From contig NC_088780.1 in NCBI RefSeq assembly GCF_958450345.1, positions 163,662,726-163,726,725 of the forward strand: a stretch of 64,000 nucleotides of DNA, in the 5' to 3' direction. The position numbers and the translations under genes are program-made. Below, in pieces: positions 11,961 to 22,400 of this stretch. How positions within the stretch are numbered: position 1 is the stretch's first letter; each line of letters opens with the position of its first letter. The DNA is from Calliphora vicina. Taxonomy: Eukaryota > Arthropoda > Insecta > Diptera > Calliphoridae. The notes below the pieces were generated by a model. It had not been told where the DNA came from, ran no database searches, and saw only the letters and a list, made by a program, of their open reading frames with translations.

Positions 11961-14150
11961 AGGGCTCGATATGTAGAATTGTAGTAATAACATATATGTA
12001 CTTATGTTTGTAGCAACAATTTTTATGATGTAAACTTCCCATATAGTTTAGTTCTCGGATTATGATTATAATACTCTGAGAACAATATATTCATCATGAA
12101 CATGTTTGCCATAAACATATATACATATATGATTGCTACAATGGTAACATAATTAAAGTGACCATAATATTGTTAAAAAAAAACTTGTAACAGTTTTGAA
12201 ATGGTTATGGTAAAGCCACTCATGTTAAGTTGGAATATTTGAATTTTGTCTCTGTTATTATAATTCAAACTAGCCCTATTGAATTTCCCTCTACTGTATT
12301 TTATTACTAGTAAATTACTAGTACAATTTGTAAAACTTTTCTACTTGACCTTATTTTGGTTTTCTTGAAAGAATAGGTACGTGAAATAAAAGAAAATCTT
12401 CAACTTTTCTAAATAGTATATGATTTGTGTGATTATGAGGTGAGGCCACAACAATAATGGCGTTTTCTTACCCAAAGTTAGATTTCTCAAGAGTTTTTAT
12501 CTCAGTTGTATATTTTTCACATCTTCTTTATTTTATTATTCAAGTATTCAACTCTATAAATTTGATTAAATAATTTAATGCATTCATAAGCGTTTAATTT
12601 GGTATGAAATTTTATGGATTCTTTTTTTACAGATTTTGTTTTGTAGGAAAGGTGGAGGAGGGGGCAGGGAGGGAATGTAATGTATGTATGTATGAGTGTG
12701 GGCGTATATATGTATGTATTTCTGAATTATATGTATGATTAAGTTGTGATTATATTTAAACAAGTTTCTAGATCTATATCACCTCTTAATTGCCTTAAAC
12801 ATTCTAAAAAAACATTTAAATCATTTTGTTTTTCTATTCTTGTTCTGATTTTTTTCTTTTTAATTAATTTATTTGAATATCTTTTTAAACAACTTTTCAT
12901 GTTGTCTGTTGTCTGCTTTGTCTATGGATTTTTTTTAATTTTTTTTTAATTTTAATTTTGTTAATTGGAAATAAATAATGTCAATGAGTTGTGTTTGTTT
13001 TTTTGTTGTATTTTTCACGCTTTTATTTTTATATTTTTATATTAATTAAAAAAATTGTTTATAATGATACCTTTTTTTTGTTTGTTTTTTTATTATTATT
13101 ATTATTTATTAATGTTTATTATTTAAGTGCTACTTAATTAGGGTTTTTTCATTATCATTATAAGTATTATTATTATTATATATAGATTTGTTATTATTAT
13201 GTTTATAAATACAATTATTTTATAATTAATTAGATTAATTATAACTACATTAAGTTTTCTGTTTTGTTTGGGTTTTTTTACTTTTCAAGTTAATTTTTTT
13301 TTGTTGTTTTTAATTAATATTTAATTTTTTATTTTTTTAATGTTGTTGTTGTTTTTTTTTATATGAAACCAATGAATGCAATTTTTCTATGCAAAATATT
13401 ATTTATTTATTTGTTATTTTATGTTTAATTTTGTTTTTATATTTAAACTTATTTGTTGTCTTGTTTTTTGTACATTTAATTATAAAAAAAAGTGTTGATT
13501 TTTTTTTATTAATAATTTTTATAATAATTTTCTTTTTGTTTGTTTTTTGTTAGGGTGAAAAACTTATATCCATTATGTTCAAAATAATTACAATATTTTG
13601 TTTAGTGCCATTTTCTTTTACTTGGTTTTTCAATTCAATTAAAGTGCTGATTTTATTTATTTAAATATCAAACAAAAGTTCAAATTAAATTATAAATATA
13701 TTTGTAAAAAAATATTTATTTATATTGTATATACTTAATTATTTAAACTGAATGCATTTATACTAATTTCTTGTTGTGTTGTTAGTATTTGTTAGAAACT
13801 CAATTGTAATTGTAAAGTAACTTTTCATTTTATTTCTATTATTTTGTTAAATATTTTTTTATTTTTATTTATTTCTGTTTTTAGTATTGTCTTTGCATTT
13901 AAATTTTGTAAAATGCCAAACATTTTGTAAAAACATAAAATGAATTTGATTTGAAAAAAAAAACCAAAAAATGGTAACAATTTTTAGAGGAAAAACTTTA
14001 GTCATATAGCAATCGATTTAAAGTTTGCAAATACCTTAACAAGAAGAATAAGTAACCTTATTCTTGGAAGTTTATCGTTACGAAAAACAATAACCAGATA
14101 TTGAGAAAATGGGGGTAAGATTGTTATATTGACCGAGACGTATATTTGTA
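11961..14150. other. T-rich DNA, no gene seen
   Basis: 12000-12240 contains CATATATG/ATGGTTA-type short palindromes similar to those at 44150-44300. From 12600 to 13950 the plus strand is strongly T-rich with no frame of interest. Confidence 0.4.
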
Positions 14151-14412
14151 TACCCACCATCAATGGCAACACTAAATTTATAGCCTGCTACCATTAACAC
14201 TGAAGCTGCTAAAAGAATTATAGAATTCGAACATTCTAGTTTGTCAGTTAAGATCATTCATGAAGCTACTGGAAGGAAGATGGTGGCAGAGTTTGCAGTC
14301 GATAGTTAGTTTATGATAGACGCTGTTAGAAGTAACATCAACCAGAATATACTTGTACATTATAAAGTATGTTTTTAAAGTATTTACATTACAAGAGACT
14401 ATTTAAACTGTT

Positions 14413-14896
14413 GTGTAAATTTGAATAAATAAAGAGTTGTTACAATTTTAAACTATTAAACTGCTTTCATTTGCAATCAAAATTATAAGGATTATTTAAT
14501 GGAAATAAACCACCGTTTTTAAAAGGTAAAAAATTAACAATATTTATTACTGCTCAAACAGTATTCCAAGGGGACATTTGTATGGGGTCCCTATCGTTTG
14601 GGCCCTATTGTGTTTATTTGTCTTGTGTGTTATATTGTCTTATAACCTAACATGGACCTAGGTTATGTATACTTCATGGTTCTACGACCAATTTTTCAAT
14701 ATTTTACAATGACAAAATCAATCTTTTTTGATGGAGGGTATCAAACCAGAAAAGGAATTACGATAGTATTTCTTATAAGTATTCCATAACAGGGCTTTTC
14801 ATTTGATAATTTTAATAACATTAACTCGTGTATGTACTTTGGGTTCAAAACAGACAGACTTTTATAAAACCTTTAAAACTAGACTGTTGGATGGAT
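14413..14896. repeat. First copy of a 515-bp direct duplication
   Basis: Starts GTGTAAATTTGAATAAATAA and runs to ACTAGACTGTTGGATGG. The same block recurs at 14928-15435 with few differences (it includes CCAAGGGGACATTTGTATGG and GGTTCTACGACCAATTTTTC). AATAAATAAAGAGTTGTTAC resembles the polyadenylation part of an LTR, but no second LTR or internal gene was seen. Confidence 0.8.
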
Positions 14897-14927
14897 ATGT
14901 TACATATACATCATTTAACGAATCATC

Positions 14928-15435
14928 GTGTAAATTTTAATAAATAAAGAGTTGTTACAATTTTAAACTATTAAACTGCTTTCATTTGCAATAAAAATTA
15001 TAAGAATTATTTAAAGGAAATAAACCACCGTTTTTAAAAGGTAAAAAATTAACAATATTTATTACTGCTCAAACAGTATTCCAAGGGGACATTTGTATGG
15101 GGTCCCTATAGTTTGGGCCCTATTGTGTTTTCAACAGACGTCCGACATAGCCATCTTATAACCTAACATAGCCGTCTTATAACCTAACATGAACCTAGGT
15201 TATATATACTTTATGGTTCTACGACCAATTTTTCAATATTTTACAAACGAAATGACAAAATCAATCTTTTTTGATGGAGGGTATCAAAACAGAAAATGAA
15301 TTACGATAGTAACTCTTATAAGTATTCCATAACAGGGCTTTTCATTTGATAATTTTAATAACATTAACTCTTGTGTGTACTTTGGGTTCAAAACAGACCG
15401 ACTTTTATAAAACGTTTAAAACTAGACTGATTGAT
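14928..15435. repeat. Second copy of the 515-bp direct duplication
   Basis: Begins GTGTAAATTTTAATAAATAA, 515 bp after the first copy. It carries a short extra tandem stretch (GCCATCTTATAACCTAACAT / GCCGTCTTATAACCTAACAT near 15150-15190) that the first copy lacks. It is followed directly by the mariner copy at 15440. Confidence 0.8.
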
Positions 15436-15439
15436 GGAT

Positions 15440-16130
15440 CTTAATCCGGATCTGCTCCTGTCAACAGACATCTGTTAGTTGACTCCTGTCAAAATTTAAA
15501 CAGGCTGCGTTATTTAGTTTGTATTTGACAGCCATCGATAGCAGACTACCTCGTGACTTGAGGAGAAATTGGAAAAAGTGAAATTCATCTGCTCATTAAG
15601 CATTATTTTTTGCGGAAAAATAAAGCCTAAGCTTGATAAATATTATGGGTACTCTGCACCATAAATTTCAATAGTAAAAAAGTGATTTAATTAATTTCGT
15701 TGTGGCCGTACAAGCACGGACGTTGCCGAACGTTCTGGATGCCCAGTAGAGTTCTCTTCACCCGCAACAATTAAAAAATCACGATATGATGTTGGCTGAT
15801 CGGAGATAGAAAGTAATATTCAATTTTGAGTGAACACTTGCGTACGCTAAGAACAACAATCCATAAATTTTGCTACGAAATGCTCTCTCTTCCGCCCTAT
15901 TCACAGAATTTAGCACCGAGTGACTATTTATTGTTTCAAAACCTGAAGAAATGTCTCATTGGAAAGAGAATTGATCTCACAAAAATACCTATTTTGATGA
16001 CCTGGACAACAAATCTTATTTTTTGAAGGATATAACAAATTGGAGAAACGTTAGGCAAAGTGCATAGAACTCAGAGGAGACTATGTTGAAAAATAAAATA
16101 ATTTTGTAACCAAAAACCTGTGTTTCATCC
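15440..16130 (+). pseudogene. Internally deleted mariner (second family)
   Basis: The 5' end (TGTCAACAGACATCTGTTAG) and leader match, reversed, 32690-32430. Then FRCGRTSTDVAERSGCPVEF at about 15695-15755, corresponding to the N-terminal KKWF/EF region. A deletion leads to CYEMLSLPPYSQNLAPSDYL and FQNLKKCLIGKRI (15870-15975), then YFLKDITNWRNV and a degraded EETMLKNK end near 16090. The PPYS-LAPSDY block is the conserved catalytic C-terminal motif of mariner transposases. Frameshifts and stops abolish function. Confidence 0.82.
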
Positions 16131-16199
16131 AGGTTTCATCAGATACTGGCAGAACTCAATTGAGGAAACCATAAAACTGTAGTGCTTAAAGTTTTTCAT

Positions 16200-16780
16200 A
16201 CGTTTGGCAGTTTTATTATTAAACTAACAAGAAATATTCAAATGAAATCGGTGGTAAATATGAACACACTACTTCGAGGTCCCACACATTAGATCAAAAG
16301 ATTTCTAAGATGTCGGTCGTCAAAACTAAAACTGGGATACTCCTCAGCTACGTCCATAAGGAATTTTATGCCAATTGGATGGAAGATTTAGTTCCAAAAT
16401 GCTTCTCAGAAGTAGAGTTAAAGAAAGAGAATATTGACACCAAGACGTTAACATTCATAATCTTAATCAACATGTTTAAAATTGAGAAAACATTGAAAAG
16501 TGTTGGTAGGACCATTTGAATATTTATAAATCATTTAAATATGTCAAAGCTTGAAGGACTGCCTATAAATCTAAATCAATTAAAGCTCCAAAATTAAAAC
16601 ATTGATCTTCGCTTTCGGAAGAATTTGCAATTTCCTTACATCAAAAATATAACATAAGAGAATCGTGAAGAACTTCCGGTAGGGATAAGAGAAAAACGAG
16701 CTGTCATATTAATAAGGTGTGCTTGACTTTTTTCGGTATACTTTGGCAAATCACCAGACAAAGACTTACAACAGATCTAC
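16200..16780. other. Unidentified segment before the DD41D-like element
   Basis: Contains a 69-codon open frame at 16310-16519 that I do not recognise. Base composition is like the surrounding transposon debris. It may be the degraded N-terminal part of the next element. Confidence 0.3.
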
Positions 16781-18110
16781 GTTTACGAATTTTGGAAATT
16801 TCGCGCTCTGTTAGTCAAATCAACTTCAGCGATGAGGCTCATTTCAGGCTTAATGGGTATGTAAACAAGCAGAATTGTCTTTTTTGGAGATAGAACAATC
16901 GTCATCCCGAAACTATTTATATTTGGTACGGTTTATATGCCGAAGGCTTCATCGTCTCATTTGTCTTTAAATCTGAAACCGTTGTCAACTTTACCTTGAA
17001 TGGCGAACGCTACAGGAAACATGCTATGCAGCGCGTGATTCAAACTTTGAATTATCTGAAGTGGAGGGAACACAATCCTCATGAGATTAAATTACATCCC
17101 GAAAAAATTAATATTTAGTGCCGATGTAGTCATCGAAATTCAAAACCATTGCAAAAATTACCGTGAACGCTACAGGCAAATGATTCGTGAGTTTTGTAAC
17201 GGTTTCAACAAGACGTTTGGTATCCGAATTATCACAAGAAAAGGACCTGTGATTTGACAATTTATATAAAAAATTCGAGCCCTGTTCGCCAAACTTATAG
17301 AGCACTTCGTCAAGTCAAATCATCTCCAGCGATGAGGCTCATTTCTGACTTAACGGCTATGTAAACAAGCAGAATTTTTGTTTTTGGAGAGAACACAATC
17401 CTCATGAGACTCTTGAGTCTCTATTACATCTATAAAAAATTTATATTTGGTAATGCTTACATGCCGAACGCGTCATCGGTCCATTTGTCTTTAAATCCGA
17501 AACCGGTGTCAAAATTACCATGAATGGCGAACGCTACAGGCAAAGGATTCGTGATATTTTTATTCCTTATGAATTTTTTACAAAGTGAGACCATCACTAT
17601 GTTGAGCCAAACTTTGGTCAACTCGTTCGAGTGATTTGACAACTTTGGACTAATTTTTGTGGTGGTACGTCAAATCTCTGGTCTATGCTGATAAACCACC
17701 AACGATTGATCATTTAGAGGCCAACAATCGAAGCACTATTGACGAAATTAGACGGGCTATGCTCGAAAAACAACAGGATAAGACAAAGAATTCGTGATTT
17801 TTTTTATTCCTTATGAATTGGTTCCAAAGTAAAACCATCACTTTGCTGAACAAATCTTTTGGTGACCGAATTATCTCAAGAAATTGGCCTGTGAATTGAC
17901 CACCTCGTTCGTGTGATTTGTGGGGGTACGTAAAATCTCTTGTCTATGCTGATAAACCATTAACGATTGATCATTTAGAAGCCAACATTCGAAGCACTAT
18001 TGACGAAATAAGACCGGCTATGTTCGAAAAATTGGTATCTTTAAACAAGTGAAAAGTCTGGTTTTCAAATATTTTCAAATGGTCCTTTGTGGCAAATTGA
18101 AAATTTGAGT
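16780..18110 (+). pseudogene. Rearranged DD41D-like Tc1/mariner transposase
   Basis: FSDEAHFRLNGYVNKQNC at about 16820-16880, NGERYRKHAMQ near 17005, then a second, diverged copy of the same regions (GATGAGGCTCATTTC near 17330; GTGTCAAAATTACCATGAAT near 17507). The C-terminal block WGYVKSLVYADK...TIDHLEAN appears twice (about 17650-17770 and 17905-18050). The wording of these motifs matches, from memory, the rosa-type DD41D group of Tc1/mariner elements. Multiple stops. Confidence 0.7.
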
Positions 18111-18119
18111 GAATGAAAC

Positions 18120-19365
18120 TGTTACCATCAAAATAATAAGAAAATATAAACAGAATGTGAATAAAGCAGTCTAAAGGATTGGTAAATCCAATTTTGTTTT
18201 ATCTTGTTTTGTTTTAAATTTAAATAGACATTAATAAGCTTAAAGCTTCTTACAAATCGTATAACAATGCAGTGTAGTTTGTGTTTTTTTTTGTATTTAT
18301 TTAAATATTTATTTTTTAAAGTTTCAATTGAAATAATAATCATAATAAAATAAAGTTTAAATAAGTTTAGCATACATTTTGTAATGTTTTAATGATTTTT
18401 TTGTTTTTTTTTGTTTTTTAGTTTTGTAATATATAAAGCTTATAAATATATATAAAAAATGTTAGTTACATAATTCTTCTTTTATAAAAAAAATTAAACA
18501 CAAATTATATATTAATTATATGGTTATAAACATTTGAATTAAAATTATAAACTGAAATGATAATGTTAATACACACAGCAAAGTTTTTATTTATTATTTT
18601 TTTATAATTAATTTTATTTTAATGTTTTGTGCAAAACCTTTTTATTTTTATTTTTTCTTTTAATTTTAAGTTATTTAACAAAAACACACAATTTATTTAC
18701 AAAATATTTGAATATTTTTGTTTAATTATTATTTAATATTTACAATCAATCACTTGGTTTTAGGGTTAAAGGAGTATACAACATTTAGTTTTATTTTAAT
18801 TTTTTTATAATTTAAGTTTAATAATTATTGACATTTATTACTTATAAAAAAAATCAAAAAATCAGAGCTTTTTTTTCATCTTAATTTTATTATTTATTTC
18901 ATTAATAACACAATTTTTTGTTGGTTTATTTTTAATATATTATATTTTTTTTAATGCAAACTTTTTGTTTTTTTTTTAGGTATTTACATTTATTCTTATT
19001 TTTATATTTTTACTTTAGTCTCATTTTAAAATTTTAAATTTTTTTTAGTTTTAAATTTCTATATAATTCTGTTTTTTTGGAAATTTTTATTAAAAAACTT
19101 TTTGGAGGTGCAATTTCTGTTTTAGTTCTTAAATTAAAAAAAAATGGTTTCTGGTTTTGTTGTGTTTTTAACATGTGAGTTTGTTTTTGCAAATTAATTT
19201 TTCAGTTTTTTGTTTTTTGAAATATATATTTTGTTAATTTTTAAAGATTGAAAACTTTTTTCTTTCTTCTTTTGTTTTTACTATGTATGTATATGTCAGC
19301 TTATTTCGTTAAATGCTTATACTTAAGTCTAGATTATGTTGAAGCGAAGTTTCTTAGTTACGAAA
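18120..19365 (-). other. Probable 3' UTR and downstream flank of the secreted-protein gene
   Basis: T-rich on the plus strand (A-rich in the gene's sense) with many TTTATT, i.e. AATAAA on the minus strand. No single poly(A) site can be chosen from sequence alone. No coding frame was seen. Confidence 0.4.
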
Positions 19366-19481
19366 TCATCTTTGTATGGGCAATTGACTCAAAAATGTTA
19401 TTAATATGGTGGCCAGCAGCAAGTTAAACCAACTGACTACGGGCATGGTGGGGGAGTGGGAGCCGGTTTCACCGCATTTAC
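19366..19481 (-). CDS. Last exon: spacer plus GPI-anchor-like tail and stop
   Basis: Encodes residues 540-577 (KCGETGSHSPTMPVVSWFN, LLLATILITFLSQLPIQR) and TGA. A small-residue spacer (GETGS) followed by about 14 hydrophobic residues at the very end fits a GPI attachment signal better than a normal membrane segment with a cytoplasmic tail. Acceptor GATTTTAG|GTAAATGC; the exon itself begins with GTAA, like a donor. Confidence 0.88.
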
Positions 19482-22400
19482 CTAAAATCATTAAAGTAAA
19501 GTAATTCATTAACTTTTAATTTATTTGAGTTTTTTTTAATACTTACCAAATATTGATAAATTGGCCACTAAATGATGTTCGGGTGGCTTTAGTGTGCCTC
19601 GATAGCAGGCATCTCCCACCACCAGTTTGGCTGAGGTGCCTTCGGTCGGCCGATAGCTTATGCAAACACCATGCTTAGTACCTTTATGTCTGGCAATTAT
19701 GTAGACCGTACTATTCTCGGACCAAGAACCATGACAGGAATATTCTGTAAGGAGATAAAAAAAGAACAATTGTAAATAACATATCAAATTGAGTGCGAAG
19801 GACCATATTTTTTAAAATATAATTTATAGATTTATAAAATTGTAGAATTAGAAGATACCAGAGAAATGTTTATACAAACAATCAAAATGCTATACGTCCC
19901 AGCAGTTTTACCATGTATCCCTTAGAGACAGTAATTGTCATTAATGTCTGACCACTCCAAGATCTGGTTGACTCCAATTGATATTTTTTGGGTCATTTGA
20001 TATATATGTGCTCTTTGTAGTGCAGAGAGAAGTTAATCGTTACAGGTAATCTAACGTGAAGTCAATTGTCACTTAAGCGTCTCTAAGTAATCTAGAGTGT
20101 AGTCACTTTAAACGATTTGTGAGTAATTCGTACAAACTGGTTTTATACAAATTGAATTGTTATAAGTCTCATACAGATTATTTTCTTTTTGCTCAAGTAT
20201 ACTTAGCATGAAGTCAATTGACACTTAAGTGTCTCAACGTAACCTAGAGTGTAGTCACTTTAAACGTTTATTTTGTACTGCACTTTAGAAAGTAGTTTTT
20301 GCTCACCAAAGCCTATGACGAATATGTTATATCTGTTTCAATATACTACAGAAGGTTTGTGCGGTTCAGAAGTAGTTATTTTAACACGGAAGACAAAAAT
20401 CGCCCAGGCTAGTCAAAAAGGTCTGAAGAATTAGAGGAATTACTTCAAATGTTTGCAAGCAGCAAAATTCACTAAAAAGCAGGGAAATTGGGTCTCATAC
20501 GTATTGAAACGGAGAGACCATGAAAGACGATTTTGCATGCCGGAAATGATGTTTGAACGCTATAAAAGAAAATAATTTTTGCACCGAATCATTATTAGCG
20601 ATGGAAAATGGATCATTTACGATAACCCGAAGCGTTGGAGATCGTATGTGAAGCCCTGCCAACCAACCGAATCGACAGCAAAGCCAAACATCCATGGCGC
20701 TAAGGTAAGGCTTTGTATTTGGTGTGAGCAAAAGGGTCCTATCTATTATGAGCTGTTGAAATCTGACCAGACCATCACAGGGAACCTGTACCGAACGCAA
20801 CTGATTCGTTTGAAGCGATAATTGGACGAAAAACGCCCAGACATGAAACCGTAATATTCCATAATAACAACGCTAGGCAACCTGTTGCAATACCTGTTAA
20901 AAACTATTTAGAAAGAAGTGGTTGGGAAGTTTTGTCTCACCCGCCTTATAGTCTAGACCTTGCCCCGTCCGACTACTATTTGTTTCGATCGATATAGAAC
21001 GCTGTCTCTGGGATACGCTTCACTTCAGAACAGAGTATCCGAAACTAGCTTGATTCGTTCTTTGGTCTCAAAAGATGAGCAGTTCTTTTGACTGGGAATC
21101 CATATGTTCCCAGAAGGAAAAGATCATAGCTAACAATGGTCAATACTTTAAATAAATTTATATTGTACAAATGTTTCAAAATAAAAGTGAACATTTTTTA
21201 AAACTTCTGCATTCTCAAGTCACACCCAACCAATGTTTCTCATTGCTACAGTGCTCCTTCTGTCAGGAGTAAGTCGAGACACTCCAAAATAGTCTTTGAA
21301 GCACCGGCCATATATGAGAGTTGTATTCCATTTTCGGTCGGATATAGGAGGTGTAAATGGTAAGGATATCAAATGGAGTGAAGTATTTCCTACATCGCTT
21401 TAAAAAATCGAGTCATTTGAATGCTCCTTTGACACATGAAAACTATGTTAAGTTCAGCGAACATCACTAAATACTCATGTCTAGAACATCAAGAGCTTCT
21501 GATTCTTTGATATTTCCACCGGCCATGGAAGCAGATGAAGCAACATGATCTGTCGTGCGTTTGAATGTTGGCATACAACATTCCTTTAATGAATTGGAAT
21601 GGCAAATCTGGCTGTCATCTGCAAAAGAATAGATGGATGTTTGACTAATAAGGTCTAGAGAACTGAACAGCAAGGTAGGAGCAAGAACGTATCCTTACGG
21701 TAACCCATATTAAAACCATAAACTCGTCTGATGTTATCCCATCTATAACAAGTCGTATAGTGCGAACTCACAGGATACTCTAAATAAATCGAGAGAAATT
21801 ATCACCGAAGTAGAAGGTATCCTTACGGTACTCTAGATTAAAATCTTAAACTCGTCTGATTAGATCCTCGTATAGTACAATCTCTGAGGAAGCTCGATAT
21901 AAATTATCACCGATTTCAGTTTCACATACCAAGTAAAAAATATAAATTTTTTCCAACACAATTTCATAAACTCACCTTCATCACCCTCATCATTGCACAA
22001 TGGGCGCACATCAATCACATTCGCCTCCGTGCAGCCCACCCACAACTGACGTTGGGCCTTATAGTTTGTAACACATTCAGGAACATTGCGTCTACTCCTT
22101 AATCTAGTATCACTACCGGGATTCTGAACGAAACCAACATTAGTGCTATTACCCACCACCAAAATTTCTTGGGTGGTCTTGGCTGCTTGTGTTTGATTTG
22201 TATCTGAAGTGGCCAAAGGAGTAACCGTACTAGAAGCATCACGGCGTGAACGTATAGGAAGACCACGGGTATTCGAATGCCAGGCATTCTTTTCATCATG
22301 CTGGGAATTGCGGAAACTAAGGGAGCTGTGTCTAATAAGTAAAAAGAAATAAAGAGAAAATATTAGTTTAGGTTAAAAAGAAAGTTTATTTTAGTTATTT

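Noticed and set aside
22099..22299. Minus-strand ORF overlapping exon 9 in another frame
   Set aside because: Shadow of the real exon; the spliced frame is continuous without it.
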